DNA of 64,000 nucleotides. Origin: Pseudomonas sp. Marseille-Q3773 (GTDB lineage Bacteria > Pseudomonadota > Gammaproteobacteria > Pseudomonadales > Pseudomonadaceae). The position numbers and the translations under genes are program-made. Positions 43,478-53,278 of this stretch are shown piece by piece (the first letter of the stretch is position 1; every line of letters begins with the position of its first letter). The notes beneath the pieces are model-generated. The model was not told the DNA's origin and did not search any database. It saw nothing but the letters and a program-made list of their open reading frames with translations. The stretch covers positions 1,240,001 to 1,304,000 of the forward strand of contig NZ_OU745390.1 of assembly GCF_916618955.1 (NCBI RefSeq), read 5' to 3'.

Positions 43478-44395
43478 CTAGTCAAGCGTCAGCATGAGTA
43501 CCAAAGGCAAGGTCGCGGCGGCCGCCACGGTCTGCAAGGCGATGATGGCTGCCATCAGCGGTGCGTTACCGCCCATCTGCCGGGCCATCACATAGGACGA
43601 GGAAGCCGTGGGCAGCGCCTGGAACAGCACCGCCACCGTCGCCGCCTGGCCACCCAGGCCCAGCAGCCGGCACAGGCCCCAGGTGGTCAGTGGCATGACC
43701 AGGAACTTGAACGCCGATGCGGCCATCAGTGGGCGCACTTGCCGGCCGAGGCTGGTGCCGCCCAGGGCGGCGCCGACGCACAGCAGGCCCAGCGGCAGGG
43801 CGGCCTGGCCCAGGGCCTTGACCGTAGGTTCGACTCCGGCCGGCAAGCCCAGCCCGCTGGCGCGCAGCAGCAAGCCGCCAGCGCAGCCGATGATCAAGGG
43901 GTTGGCGAAGATCGCCCTTAGCACCGTGGCAGGCGAGCTATGGCGGGTACTGAAACGGGCGAACACCAGCACGCAAAGCAGGTTGACCAAGGGCACTATG
44001 GCGGCGTTGGCTACTGCAGCCAGGGCGATACCAGCGCTGCCGTAGAGGCCCGCTGCCAGGGTGGCGCCGATGTAGTTGTTGAAGCGGATGCCGCCCTGGA
44101 ACACCGAGGTGAAATCGACGCCATCGTGGTTGACTGCGCCCTGGTACAGCACCAGCAGAACCGCCCCGGCGATGGTCGAGAGCATCAGCACGCCGGCCAT
44201 GCCCAGCACCGGCACGCCGTCGAGGTTGGCGCTGGCCAGGCCGTGCAGAAACAACGATGGCAGCAGCACGTAGTAACTCAGGCGTTCGGCGCCAGGCCAG
44301 AAGCTATCGGCGAGGAAGCCGCGCAAGCGCAGGAGGGAGCCCAGGGCAATCAGCAGGATGATCGGCAGCAGGGTGGTCAGCAGCAAGTGGAGCAT
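43478..44395 (-). CDS. AEC-family transporter (auxin efflux carrier-like)
   Basis: This 305-residue inner-membrane protein has about ten helices and belongs to the AEC family, which in bacteria exports or exchanges organic acids and malonate-like anions. Conserved parts include GGIRFNNYIGATLAAGLYG in the first half and FQALPTASSSYVMARQMGGN near the end, both typical of the family. The frame opens at 44425, but ATG 44393-44395 with GGAA 8 nt ahead gives MLHLLLTTLLPIILLIALG, the first helix. It is convergent with neither neighbour; the next gene upstream is a minus-strand LysR. The substrate is unknown. Confidence 0.85.
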   Translation of the reverse strand: MLHLLLTTLLPIILLIALGSLLRLRGFLADSFWPGAERLSYYVLLPSLFLHGLASANLDGVPVLGMAGVLMLSTIAGAVLLVLYQGAVNHDGVDFTSVFQGGIRFNNYIGATLAAGLYGSAGIALAAVANAAIVPLVNLLCVLVFARFSTRHSSPATVLRAIFANPLIIGCAGGLLLRASGLGLPAGVEPTVKALGQAALPLGLLCVGAALGGTSLGRQVRPLMAASAFKFLVMPLTTWGLCRLLGLGGQAATVAVLFQALPTASSSYVMARQMGGNAPLMAAIIALQTVAAAATLPLVLMLTLD

Positions 44396-44533
44396 GGTCA
44401 GCGTTCCGTGGACGGGTACGGGCACAGACTACGGCGTGCAACCGATCTGTAAAAACGTTGTTTTCTTCATTGACTGTTGAGAAAAAATGCATGTTCGCCG
44501 GAACAGGCTTACGCAGGAGCGTTGACCGTAATC

Positions 44534-45397
44534 TCAAGCATCAAGCGCGGTTTTCAGCGCCGCACTCAAGTGCCGCCGCTGGCTTTTCTCATGCTCCAGC
44601 AACACCACGCGCCGGATCAGTTGCGGTTCGCCAAACGGCAAACAGGTGGCCGGTGGCAAGCGGGCAAGGTCTTCGTCAGCCATGGGAATGATGGCCACGC
44701 CCAGGCCCATCACGGCCATGCGTGCCAGGGCTTCCTGGCTGTCGAGTTCCATCTGTTCGCTCACTTGCAGGTGCTGGCGGCGCAGTTCCTGTTCGATCTG
44801 TCGCCCGGCCCAGGCCCGCTTGTCGAAACGCAGGAACGGCTGGCTGGCCAGCAACTGCGCCACACTGCGCCCGGCCAGCTCGGGGCTGGCGACGGCCCAG
44901 AAGCGGTCTTCGAACAACGTGGTGAATTCCAGGCTCTGCGGGTAGGGGCTGACCGGTTCGGTGGTGATCGCGGCATCGAGCTCACCATCTTCCACGCGTC
45001 GCGCCAGTTCGGCCGACATGCCGGACGCCACGCTGATGTGCAACTGCGGGTGGTGTGCCTTCAGCCACACCAGCGCCTTGGGCAAGCGCCGCGCCAGTAC
45101 CGTATGGATCGCCCCCAGGCGCAGGCGACCGCGCAGGCTCGGCCCGCTGGCCAGGGCGTCGGCCAGTTCATCATAGGCAGCCAGGATGGCCTCGGCACGG
45201 GCAACCGCCAACTGGCCGGCCTCGGTCAGTGCTACCTGCCGACGGCTGCGGTCGAACAGTGTCACATGCAGTTCGTCTTCGAGGGTCCTGATGTGCAGGC
45301 TCACCGCCGAGGGGGTGAGGCTGAGCAGGTCGGCGGCACGGGCGAAAGTGCCGTGGCGGGCAATGGTCACCAAGGTGCGCAGGGCTTTGAGAGACAT
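44534..45397 (-). CDS. LysR-family transcriptional regulator
   Basis: This 287-residue regulator has an N-terminal HTH (TLVTIARHGTFARAADLLSL, then SAVSLHIRTLEDEL at about 27-45). An effector domain follows, with LRGRLRLGAIHTVLARRLPKA as the usual hinge region. The frame is open to 45571 without Shine-Dalgarno support; ATG 45395-45397 gives MSLKALRTLVTIARHG, the normal LysR start. It lies on the same strand 138 bp upstream of the AEC transporter gene and may regulate it. The ligand is unknown. Confidence 0.88.
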   Translation of the reverse strand: MSLKALRTLVTIARHGTFARAADLLSLTPSAVSLHIRTLEDELHVTLFDRSRRQVALTEAGQLAVARAEAILAAYDELADALASGPSLRGRLRLGAIHTVLARRLPKALVWLKAHHPQLHISVASGMSAELARRVEDGELDAAITTEPVSPYPQSLEFTTLFEDRFWAVASPELAGRSVAQLLASQPFLRFDKRAWAGRQIEQELRRQHLQVSEQMELDSQEALARMAVMGLGVAIIPMADEDLARLPPATCLPFGEPQLIRRVVLLEHEKSQRRHLSAALKTALDA

Positions 45398-45479
45398 GCA
45401 GGTGGGTCCGGGCTGAACGGGCAGTACTGCATTGTCAGGCCCGGTCCTGTTGCCAGCAAGTCTCAACCCAAGCTGCAGC

Positions 45480-46496
45480 CTACAGGCTGCCTTCGACCTT
45501 GGCGGCGACGTCTGCCGGCAGCCAGGGTTTCCACACCTCGCGGTTAGCGCGCAGGAAGGCGAGCGCGGCATCGCGGGGCAGCGTGCGCTTTTCGCTCATT
45601 TCGGCCAGGGCCTTGTTCAGCCGATCGATCGGCAAGTCCACTCGCTCGAACACGCTCACCAGCTCCGGGTGGCTTTGGTAAAACGCCTTGGACACCCCGA
45701 TCGACAATTTTGCCGGCAGGGAACGGCTGCCTTTCGGGTTGGGGTTGCCAGGGTCGGTGAGGGTGGCCCAGGCCTGGGCATCGAACGGCGGCTCTTCCAG
45801 GCGTACGAGCTTGTAGCGGCCCATCAACGGGGTCGGGTTCCAGTAGTAGAACAGCACGGGTTTGCCGCGGCGGATGGCCGCAGCGATCTCGGCATCCATT
45901 GCCGCCCCGGAGCCGCTGCGGAAGTTGTTGTACAGCTCATCCAGGCCGTAGGCCTTGAGCTTCTGGCTGTTGACCGTTTCCGAGGTCCAGCCGGTGGGGC
46001 TGTTCAGGAAGCGGCCTTTACCCGGGGCTTCCGGGTCACGGAATACTTGCGGGTAGCGCTTGAGGTCGTCGACGCTGCGCAGCTCGGGTGCCACGGGCTT
46101 GAGCTGGCGGGCGCTGTCGCCTTCGATCACATAGGCCGGCACCCACCAGCCTTCTTCGGCGTTCTTCACCGTATTACCCAGGGCGTACACCTGGCCGGCC
46201 TGCTCGGCCTTGACCCACGCGGGGCTGCGCCCGGCCCATTCCTCGGCTATCACCTGCAGATCATTACGGGCCAGCGCAACCTCCATGCTGACCGTGCTGC
46301 CGGGCAGGGTGTCGGTGGGGTAGCCAAAGCCACGCTCCACGATCAGCCGCAGTATTTCCGTGGTCAGGGCCCCGCTTTCCCAGCCTATGGCGCCAAAGTG
46401 AATGGGCTCGCTGCGTTCGGCCGAGGCGGCACTGTCAGTACTGGCCAGGCCTACGGTCAGTAGCAGGCCGGCCAACAGTATTGGGATCTTCTTCAT
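45480..46496 (-). CDS. Glycine betaine/choline-type ABC substrate-binding protein (no transporter nearby)
   Basis: This 338-residue periplasmic OpuAC-family protein has a signal peptide (MKKIPILLAGLLLTVGLAS, cleavage near residue 26, ASA/ER). It has the motif FGAIGWESGALTTEILRLIV and GYPTDTLPGSTVSM, and the aromatic residues EGWWVPAY and FYYWNPTPLMG that normally form a quaternary-ammonium cage. ATG 46494-46496 is the start that precedes the leader. No permease or ATPase gene is adjacent, so it must work with a transporter encoded elsewhere. It lies 110 bp after the chemoreceptor gene on the same strand, separated by a strong stem. Confidence 0.85.
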   Translation of the reverse strand: MKKIPILLAGLLLTVGLASTDSAASAERSEPIHFGAIGWESGALTTEILRLIVERGFGYPTDTLPGSTVSMEVALARNDLQVIAEEWAGRSPAWVKAEQAGQVYALGNTVKNAEEGWWVPAYVIEGDSARQLKPVAPELRSVDDLKRYPQVFRDPEAPGKGRFLNSPTGWTSETVNSQKLKAYGLDELYNNFRSGSGAAMDAEIAAAIRRGKPVLFYYWNPTPLMGRYKLVRLEEPPFDAQAWATLTDPGNPNPKGSRSLPAKLSIGVSKAFYQSHPELVSVFERVDLPIDRLNKALAEMSEKRTLPRDAALAFLRANREVWKPWLPADVAAKVEGSL

Positions 46497-46574
46497 CCAG
46501 GTCCTCGTCGGTTGCCGTTGAGTGGTGCGGCAAGTGTAGACGACCCGCCCGGATGTCCCGGCAACGACAAGATT

Positions 46575-46600
46575 GCAGGGCCGGCGGGCGCCGGCCCTGC
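46575..46600 (-). terminator. Perfect 12-bp stem after the chemoreceptor gene
   Basis: GCAGGGCCGGCG, GG, CGCCGGCCCTGC is perfectly symmetrical and sits 7 bp beyond the chemoreceptor stop. T-rich flanks are weak, but stem length and position fit the end of the chemoreceptor transcript. Confidence 0.7.
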
Positions 46601-46606
46601 TCGCGG

Positions 46607-48751
46607 TCATACGCGGAACTGATCCATCAGCGCCTGTTGCTGGTTGGCCAGGCTGTTCAGCGACTGACTGACCCGCGCCGATTCGTTGGCCTGGCCCGAC
46701 AGCGATTCGGTGACGTCGCGGATGGTCGCCACGTTGCTGTTGATTTCTTCGGCTACGGCGCTCTGTTCTTCAGCGGCCGAGGCAATCTGCAGGTTCATGT
46801 CGGTAATCACCGTCACCGCCTGGCCGATGCGTTGCAGGGCAGTGACCGCCTGGCCAACCTGCTCGACACCACCCTGGGCCTGGCGGTGGCTGTTGTCCAT
46901 CGCCCCGACCACTTCACGGGTACCGTTCTGCAGCGCCTCGATCACCTGGCGGGTTTCTTCCACCGACTCCTGGGTACGCTGGGCCAGGTTGCGCACTTCG
47001 TCGGCGACCACGGCAAAACCACGGCCGGCCTCACCGGCGCGGGCCGCCTCGATGGCGGCGTTGAGCGCCAGCAGGTTGGTCTGTTCGGCGATCGAGCGGA
47101 TCACCTCCAGCACCGAACCGATCTTCTCGCTGTTCTGCGCCAGGCCCTCGACTTCGGCCATGGCTTCGCTCATGTTGGCCGCCAGCGCATCAATGCTGGT
47201 GGTCGTACGCTCGATCACCGCCAGGCCCTCGCGGGTCGCCTGGTCGGCGTCGCGGGCAGCCTGGGCGGCCTGGGCGGCGCTGCGGGCGACGTCCTGGGCG
47301 GTGGCACTCATCTCATGCGAGGCGGTGGCCACCTGGTCGACCTGGCGGTACTGCTGCTCCATGCCGGCGCTGGTCTGCGTGGCAATTGCCGAAGACTGGT
47401 CGGCGGTGCCACGGGCAGCCTGCACCGAGCGCTTGACCTCGGCGATGGTCGGCTGCAGCTTGTCGAGGAAACGGTTGAACCAGCCGGCCAGCTCGCCCAG
47501 CTCATCGTGCTTCTGATAGGTCAGGCGGCGGGTCAGGTCGCCTTCGCCGCTGGCGATGTCCTTGAGCATGGCGGCCACGCCGAGGATCGGTCGGGTCACG
47601 CCGCGGGCCATCAGCCACACCAGCAACAGGCCGGCAACTGCCGCGGCCAGGCCCAGGCCCAGCTCCAGCAGGGTGCCGCTGGTGTTCAGTGCGTCCAGCT
47701 CCTGCTTCAGCGCCTCGGCCGGCCCGGTCAGGGCGTCCTCCGGCACGTCCAGCAGGACGCCCCACGGTTGGGCATCGGGGATCGGCCTGAACGCTGCCAG
47801 TACCTTCAGGCGCTGCTGGTCGTGCAGGGTGGTCAACTTGCCATCGGCCAGCTTGCGCACCAGTTCGGCGCCTTTGGCCGTGTCGACCTGGTCGAAGCGC
47901 TGGGCCAGCTTGCTGGCGTCGGCGCTGTAGCCGGCCAGCAGGCCTACCGGGCTGAGGATGCCGACCGTGGTGCGGCCTTCGTACAGGCTGCGGCTGGCGT
48001 CCTGGCTCAGGGCCTGCAGGCTGTTGAGGTTGATGTCGATGGACAGGGTGGCAATCACCTTGCCGTCGACCGCCAGCGGGAAGACGATGCTGGTCATCAG
48101 TACCTGCTGGCCATCGATGTCATAGAAGTACGGTTCCACCACGCAGACCTTGCCGGATGTACGCGGGCATACCCACCAGGTGTTGGCCGGCTGGCCGCTG
48201 GGGCCGATCTCGGTGTTGGCCATGTCGCTTTCCGGCAGGGCCATGGAGGTCAGCTGGCCGACCCGCGGCTGCGACCAGTACAGGGCGAAGCGCCCGGTTG
48301 CGTTGCTGCCCAGGTCCGCCTTGCCGGCGAACAGGCTGTCCTTGTTGTCCAGCGCATTGGGTTCGAACACCAGCGACAGGCCAAGCAGGTCAGGGTTGGC
48401 CTGCAAGGCGGCGCGCACCTGGCGGGTCATGTCCTCGCGCAGGTCGAAGGCATCGAGAAAACGCTTTTCTGCCTGCTCGCGCAGGAACAGCACCTGGCGG
48501 GCAAAACCGGCACCGTACTGGTAGGCGTCCATGAACTGGCGGCGGATGTTCAGTGCCTGCACTTCGCCCTGCGACTCGATGCGCGACTGCGCCGACTCGG
48601 TCAGCATCTGCATGCTGTTGGCCTTGACCAGGTCCGAGCTGTGGTCCATGCGGTACAGCGACAGGCCGACGAGCAGGGTGACGATGCCGGCCAGGCAGAG
48701 ACCGGCGAGCAGGGTAATCTTCCACTGGATGGAAAGTTGTCGCAAAGGCAT
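46607..48751 (-). CDS. Methyl-accepting chemotaxis protein with a large periplasmic Cache-like domain
   Basis: This 714-residue chemoreceptor has a first membrane helix at about 11-31 and a roughly 320-residue periplasmic sensor. A second helix follows near 355-380 ([21 protein letters not shown]), then HAMP and a long signalling coiled coil. The hairpin tip is [20 protein letters not shown] with [20 protein letters not shown], the highly conserved region that binds CheA and CheW. The sensor has dCache-like segments ([43 protein letters not shown]). No C-terminal CheR-tethering pentapeptide is seen. A sigma-28-type promoter candidate is 38 bp upstream. The ligand is unknown. Confidence 0.92.
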   Translation of the reverse strand: MPLRQLSIQWKITLLAGLCLAGIVTLLVGLSLYRMDHSSDLVKANSMQMLTESAQSRIESQGEVQALNIRRQFMDAYQYGAGFARQVLFLREQAEKRFLDAFDLREDMTRQVRAALQANPDLLGLSLVFEPNALDNKDSLFAGKADLGSNATGRFALYWSQPRVGQLTSMALPESDMANTEIGPSGQPANTWWVCPRTSGKVCVVEPYFYDIDGQQVLMTSIVFPLAVDGKVIATLSIDINLNSLQALSQDASRSLYEGRTTVGILSPVGLLAGYSADASKLAQRFDQVDTAKGAELVRKLADGKLTTLHDQQRLKVLAAFRPIPDAQPWGVLLDVPEDALTGPAEALKQELDALNTSGTLLELGLGLAAAVAGLLLVWLMARGVTRPILGVAAMLKDIASGEGDLTRRLTYQKHDELGELAGWFNRFLDKLQPTIAEVKRSVQAARGTADQSSAIATQTSAGMEQQYRQVDQVATASHEMSATAQDVARSAAQAAQAARDADQATREGLAVIERTTTSIDALAANMSEAMAEVEGLAQNSEKIGSVLEVIRSIAEQTNLLALNAAIEAARAGEAGRGFAVVADEVRNLAQRTQESVEETRQVIEALQNGTREVVGAMDNSHRQAQGGVEQVGQAVTALQRIGQAVTVITDMNLQIASAAEEQSAVAEEINSNVATIRDVTESLSGQANESARVSQSLNSLANQQQALMDQFRV

Positions 48752-48789
48752 GGGATGGGTCCCTTGTAATAGGAGTGTGGCTGACGATT

Positions 48790-48816
48790 GTGTCGGCCGG
48801 CGCGGCTTTTTCTTTA
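48790..48816 (-). promoter_or_regulatory. Sigma-28 (FliA)-type promoter candidate for the chemoreceptor
   Basis: Reading the minus strand, TAAA (48816-48813), a 15-nt gap and GCCGACAC (48797-48790) match the FliA pattern TAAA-N15-GCCGATAA with 4/4 and 6/8 agreement. The -10 box ends 38 nt before the ATG. Chemotaxis receptors are often transcribed by FliA, which adds weight. Confidence 0.6.
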
Positions 48817-48957
48817 TTCAAACGTTCAATTTAACCTTCAGACCTGCTGGGGCTGCGCCAGGCATTGGTAATCTGCCGCAACATGGCGCTTTTGACTTCT
48901 GCCGCTCACTGCTTCAGAGTTCGCGCTTTTTTTCTGTCGCAATGAGGTAAACCAACC

Positions 48958-50277
48958 ATGAATGCAGTGATCGCCGCGGTCGGCATCATGCTGATACTCA
49001 GCCTGTCGCGCGTGCACGTGGTCATCGCCCTGATCGTTGGCGCCTTGGCCGGTGGCCTGGTGGGCGGTCTGGGTATCGAGGGGACGTTGAAGGCCTTCAA
49101 TGGTGGCCTGGGCGGCGGCGCCACGGTGGCCCTGTCCTATGCACTGCTGGGTGCTTTTGCCGTGGCCATCGCCAAGTCCGGCCTGGCCCACGCCCTGGCC
49201 GACCGCGCCCTGGGCATGATCGAGCGCCAGGGCCATGCCAATGGCGGCAAGGTCAAATGGTTGCTGGTCGGCCTGATGCTGGCAGTGGCGGTGTCGTCGC
49301 AGAACATCCTGCCCATCCACATTGCCTTCATCCCATTGCTGGTGCCGCCGCTGCTCTATGTGCTGACCCGCCTGCGCATCGACCGCCGGCTGATCGCTTG
49401 CGTCATCACCTTCGGCCTGATTACCCCGTACATGTTCCTGCCGGTGGGCTTTGGCAACATCTTCCTCAACGAAATCCTGCTGGCCAACGTCGCCCGCGCG
49501 GGCGTCGATGTGAGCGGCGTCAATGTCACCCACGCCATGGCCATTCCAGCCGCCGGCATGCTCGCCGGCCTGTTGCTGGCGGTATTGGTCAGCTACCGCA
49601 AGAAGCGTGACTACGACCTGGCGCGCATCGAGCAGGTAGAACAGGTGAGCGTGCAGTACAACCCGCTGACCCTGCTGGTGGCCGGGCTGGCCATTGCCGC
49701 AGCGTTCATCGTCCAGTTGTGGCTGGACTCGATGATCATCGGTGCCATGGTCGGCTTCCTGATCTTCTCGCTGTCGGGCATCGTGCGCTGGAAAGACACC
49801 GACGACCTGTTCACCGAGGGCATGAAGATGATGGCCATGATCGGTTTCATCATGATCGCCGCCTCGGGCTTCGCCGATGTGATGAAAGCCACCGGCGAGG
49901 TGAAAAGCCTGGTGGAAACGTCGGCGCAGTGGATCAACCACAGCAAGGGTATCGGTGCCTTGCTGATGCTGTTGGTGGGATTGCTGGTGACCATGGGTAT
50001 TGGCTCGTCCTTCTCCACCGTACCGATCCTGGCGGCGATCTTCGTGCCGTTGTGCGTGCAACTGGGCTTCGACCCGCTGGCCACGGTGTGCATCGTGGGA
50101 ACTGCAGGCGCACTGGGCGACGCGGGTTCGCCGGCCTCGGATTCGACCCTTGGCCCGACCTCGGGGCTGAACGTGGACGGCCAGCACCACCACATCTGGG
50201 ACACCGTGGTACCCACCTTCATCCACTACAACCTGCCGCTGCTGGCGTTCGGCTGGCTGGCGGCGATGACGCTGTAG
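48958..50277 (+). CDS. Na+/H+ antiporter-family transporter (YuiF-like)
   Basis: This 439-residue inner-membrane protein has about eleven helices and falls in the Na+/H+ antiporter family (NhaC-related, like Bacillus YuiF). Helical signatures include [40 protein letters not shown], and the end [20 protein letters not shown] with buried acidic residues. Despite the family name, some members carry amino acids such as histidine, so the substrate is open. The ATG at 48958 has GAGGT 11 nt before it. It converges on the fecR gene, with only 13 bp between stops. Confidence 0.8.
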   Translation: MNAVIAAVGIMLILSLSRVHVVIALIVGALAGGLVGGLGIEGTLKAFNGGLGGGATVALSYALLGAFAVAIAKSGLAHALADRALGMIERQGHANGGKVKWLLVGLMLAVAVSSQNILPIHIAFIPLLVPPLLYVLTRLRIDRRLIACVITFGLITPYMFLPVGFGNIFLNEILLANVARAGVDVSGVNVTHAMAIPAAGMLAGLLLAVLVSYRKKRDYDLARIEQVEQVSVQYNPLTLLVAGLAIAAAFIVQLWLDSMIIGAMVGFLIFSLSGIVRWKDTDDLFTEGMKMMAMIGFIMIAASGFADVMKATGEVKSLVETSAQWINHSKGIGALLMLLVGLLVTMGIGSSFSTVPILAAIFVPLCVQLGFDPLATVCIVGTAGALGDAGSPASDSTLGPTSGLNVDGQHHHIWDTVVPTFIHYNLPLLAFGWLAAMTL

Positions 50278-50290
50278 GGCAGGGCGGACG

Positions 50291-51298
50291 TCAGCCCTTG
50301 CCGGGTGGCGGCGAGATGCGGTTGAGCACGGTGCTGCCATCCTTGCTGCGGGTCAGGTAGACCGGCAGGACCTTGGGCAGGTTGTTGACCAGGCGCCCCA
50401 CCTCGCGGGTGTTGTAGATACCGCTGATGCGAATGCGCCCGGTGCTGGCATCGGCCAGCAGCAGCGGTGCATCGAGGTATCGGTTGATCATCGGCAGCGC
50501 CTGGGCCAGGCTCAGGTTTTCGAGCACCAGTTTGCCGTCACGCCAGGCCAGGCTGTTGCCATAATCGCCGCTCTGTTGCAGTTGCGGTTCGAAATCGCCC
50601 AGGCGATAGCTGGCCTGCATCCCCGGGCCGAGGCGGTAGCCTCCGTCGTTGCCGTCGCTGGACACCAGTACCGAACCTTCCACCAGCGTGACCTTGACCT
50701 GGTCCTGGTACTTCCACACGTTGAACTGGGTGCCGGTGACACGGGTCTGGCCACGGCCGGCATGCACGATAAACGGGTGGTTGTTGTCGTGGCGTACCTT
50801 GAAAAACGCCTCGCCACGCTTGAGCGTGACCTGGCGCTGGTCCTTGTAGTTGAGGTAGGTGAGCTCGGTATTGAGGTTGAGTTGCACCGTGCTGCCATCG
50901 CTCAGTTCCACGGTCTGCATGCGCTCGCCGGCTGCGAAGTGCTGGTAGTGGTTGGGCAGCCAGCCTTGTTCCCAGCCTAGCCAGCCAGCCAGCGGCAGCA
51001 CCGCCAGGGCAATGGCGGCAGCAGACGCCAGGGGCCGCCAGCCGCGCGGGCGTGCCTGCTGCTGAACGGGCGGGTTGAAGTCGATGACGGTGGCGTTGCG
51101 TGGCAGCAGGTCGGCGGTTTGCCAGATCTCCAGCATTGCCTGGTATTCCTCGGCATGCTGCGGGTTGGCCGCCAGCCAGCGGCTGAATGCCTCACGCTCG
51201 GCCACCGTGCAATCCTCGGCGTGCAGGCGCATGCACCAGTGCGCGGCGGCGTCGGTGATGGCATCGTCTGGGCTGGGGTTGTGGCGGTCGTGGTTCAT
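50291..51298 (-). CDS. FecR-type anti-sigma factor/sensor (orphan)
   Basis: This 335-residue protein has the three-part FecR layout. A cytoplasmic DUF4880-type region (about 10-60, AAHWCMRLHAEDCTVAEREA) is followed by one membrane helix (about 90-110, ASAAAIALAVLPLAGWLGW). A periplasmic FecR domain comes next, with TVELSDGSTVQLNLNTELTYL, GEAFFKV and RVTGTQFNVW, and the C-terminal secretin/TonB-N-like segment ends RISGIYNTREVGRL. FecR proteins transmit an outer-membrane receptor signal to an ECF sigma factor. Here neither a fecI-like gene nor a TonB receptor is adjacent, so its partner must be elsewhere or lost. ATG 51296-51298 is preceded by CGGAG. Confidence 0.88.
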   Translation of the reverse strand: MNHDRHNPSPDDAITDAAAHWCMRLHAEDCTVAEREAFSRWLAANPQHAEEYQAMLEIWQTADLLPRNATVIDFNPPVQQQARPRGWRPLASAAAIALAVLPLAGWLGWEQGWLPNHYQHFAAGERMQTVELSDGSTVQLNLNTELTYLNYKDQRQVTLKRGEAFFKVRHDNNHPFIVHAGRGQTRVTGTQFNVWKYQDQVKVTLVEGSVLVSSDGNDGGYRLGPGMQASYRLGDFEPQLQQSGDYGNSLAWRDGKLVLENLSLAQALPMINRYLDAPLLLADASTGRIRISGIYNTREVGRLVNNLPKVLPVYLTRSKDGSTVLNRISPPPGKG

Positions 51299-51475
51299 TG
51301 CGGCTCCGGGTTTTGCGCATTCTACCCTTGGCGCAGGGCTGCCGAGAACCGAGGCAATAGCGAGTGACTCCCAGTTGTGCCGGTTTTTCATCGGATTGGC
51401 AATGGATTTCCAGCGTTTGAGAACCCTTCGCGGCAGAACCGCGGGGTGCCCATGCAGTCCCGCCGGGTCGGGCGA

Positions 51476-53245
51476 TCAGAACTGTTCGGCGGTCAGCCCA
51501 TAAAGGCTGGCGCTGCCTGCGCGAATAGTCGCCTCCAGGCCCAGGCCACGCGGCAGCACCCGCTGGAAGTAGAACTGCGCGCACGCCAGCTTGGCCTCAT
51601 GGAATGCGCCATCCTCGTCACGCTTGGCCAACGCCACCGCAGCCATCCGCGCCCACATGTAGGCATACGCGGTCAGCCCGAACAGTTGCAGATATTCTAC
51701 CGCCACGGCACTGACCAGGTTGGGCTCCTCGCCGGCCCGCGAGCGCAGCCAGGCGCTGGTCGCCTCCAGCCGCGCCAGGCTCGCTTGCAGGGCTTCACGG
51801 TACAGCGGCGCGTCGAGGCTGAACGCGCGTACCTCGGCAGCAAAGCTGGCCAGTGCCTGGCCGCCGTCGGCCAGCACCTTGCGCCCGAGCAGGTCAAGGG
51901 CCTGAATGCCGTTGGTGCCCTCATAGATCTGGGCGATGCGCACGTCACGCACGCGCTGTTCCTGGCCCCATTCACGGATGTAGCCATGGCCCCCATACAC
52001 CTGCTGGCCGAGCACGCAGCTCTCCAGGCCGTTGTCGGTGAAGAACGCCTTGGCCACCGGTGTCAGCAGCGCCACCAGGCGCTGGGCGTGCTCGCGTTCA
52101 CCGGCGTCGTCGGCGTAGCGCGCCAGGTCCAGTTGTTGGCCAACGTAGGCGGCGAACGCCCGGCCACCTTCGGTGAGGGTGCGCATGGTCAGCAGCATGC
52201 GCCGCACGTCACCGTGCTGGATGATCGGGTCGGCCACCTTGTCCCTGGCCTGCGGGCCACTGGCGGCGCGGCTTTGCAGGCGCTCATTGGCATAGCGGGC
52301 GGCGCTCTGGTAGGACGCTTCGGCACAGCCGATACCCTGCAGGCCGATGGACAGGCGTTCATAGTTCATCATGGTGAACATCGCGGCCAGGCCCTTGTTC
52401 GGCTCGCCCACCAGGTAGCCGACCGCGCCGTCGAAGTTCATCACGCAGGTGGCCGAGGCCTTGATGCCCATCTTGTGTTCGACCGAGCCGCAATGGACGG
52501 GGTTGCGTCTGCCCAGGCTGCCATCGGCCTCGACCAGGTACTTGGGCACCAGGAACAGCGAAATGCCCTTGGCACCGGCTGGTGCATCGGGCAGCTTGGC
52601 CAGCACCAGGTGGATGATGTTCTCGGTCAGGTCCTGCTCGCCGCCGGTGATGAAGATCTTGCTGCCGCTGATGCGATAGCTGCCGTCGGCCTGGGGTTCG
52701 GCGCGGCTGCGGATCAGCCCCAGGTCGGTGCCGGCATGGGGCTCGGTGAGGCACATGGTGCCGGCCCAGCGCCCGGCGTACAGGGGCGGCAGGTAGGTGG
52801 CCTTCAGCGCTTCGCTGGCGTGGGCATCGATCGCCAGGCAGCTGCCGGCGCTCAATGCCGAATACAGGCTGAAGCTGCAATCGGCGGCATAGAGCATTTC
52901 CTCGAACAGCACGCCGAGCATTTTCGGCATGCCCATGCCGCCATGCTCAGGGTTGCCACCCAGGCCGACCCAGCCGCCTTCGCGGTAGGTGTGCCAGGCC
53001 TCACGGAAGCCATCGGGGGTGGTGACGCTGCCGGCCTCGAAGCGCACGCCTTGCTCGTCACCGTTGCGGCTGAGCGGGGCGATCAGCTGGCCGGTGACCT
53101 TGGCCGCTTCCTCGAGGATGGCATCGGCGGTTTCAGCATCGATGCGCTCGGCCAGGGCAGGCAGGCGAGCCCACAGGGCAGGGGCGTTGAACACATCATG
53201 CAGGACGAAGCGCATGTCGCGCAGGGGGGCGGTATAGGAAGTCAT
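51476..53245 (-). CDS. Acyl-CoA dehydrogenase (large FadE/DmdC-like, 589 aa)
   Basis: This FAD flavoprotein introduces a trans-2 double bond into an acyl-CoA, the first step of beta-oxidation. The N-terminal cap, central domain and C-terminal helical extension fit the approximately 590-residue family. Marks are CLTEPHAGTDLGLIRSRAEP, ISGSKIFITGGEQDL and the FAD/catalytic region QVYGGHGYIREWGQEQRVRD with IYEGTNGIQALDLLGRKV. The frame stays open to 53671 inside the ligase gene; ATG 53243-53245 gives MTSYTAPLRDMRFVLHDVF, the natural start. It is downstream of the acyl-CoA synthetase on the same strand (74-bp gap with a strong stem), and together they activate and oxidise a fatty acid. Confidence 0.92.
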   Translation of the reverse strand: MTSYTAPLRDMRFVLHDVFNAPALWARLPALAERIDAETADAILEEAAKVTGQLIAPLSRNGDEQGVRFEAGSVTTPDGFREAWHTYREGGWVGLGGNPEHGGMGMPKMLGVLFEEMLYAADCSFSLYSALSAGSCLAIDAHASEALKATYLPPLYAGRWAGTMCLTEPHAGTDLGLIRSRAEPQADGSYRISGSKIFITGGEQDLTENIIHLVLAKLPDAPAGAKGISLFLVPKYLVEADGSLGRRNPVHCGSVEHKMGIKASATCVMNFDGAVGYLVGEPNKGLAAMFTMMNYERLSIGLQGIGCAEASYQSAARYANERLQSRAASGPQARDKVADPIIQHGDVRRMLLTMRTLTEGGRAFAAYVGQQLDLARYADDAGEREHAQRLVALLTPVAKAFFTDNGLESCVLGQQVYGGHGYIREWGQEQRVRDVRIAQIYEGTNGIQALDLLGRKVLADGGQALASFAAEVRAFSLDAPLYREALQASLARLEATSAWLRSRAGEEPNLVSAVAVEYLQLFGLTAYAYMWARMAAVALAKRDEDGAFHEAKLACAQFYFQRVLPRGLGLEATIRAGSASLYGLTAEQF

Positions 53246-53278
53246 CGCGGGACTCTCGAAAGGTGGGCAATCTGGGCT

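Noticed and set aside
46481..48769. A 762-codon plus-strand frame opposite the chemoreceptor
   Set aside because: The minus-strand protein has all the MCP motifs. The opposite frame reads as low-complexity G/A/H/Q sequence with no ribosome site.
51299..51475. Remnant of an ECF sigma gene upstream of fecR
   Set aside because: Reading the 177 bp in the frames I checked gives no sigma region 2 or 4 motif. It contains a weak hairpin (about 51423-51447) and the fecR leader only.
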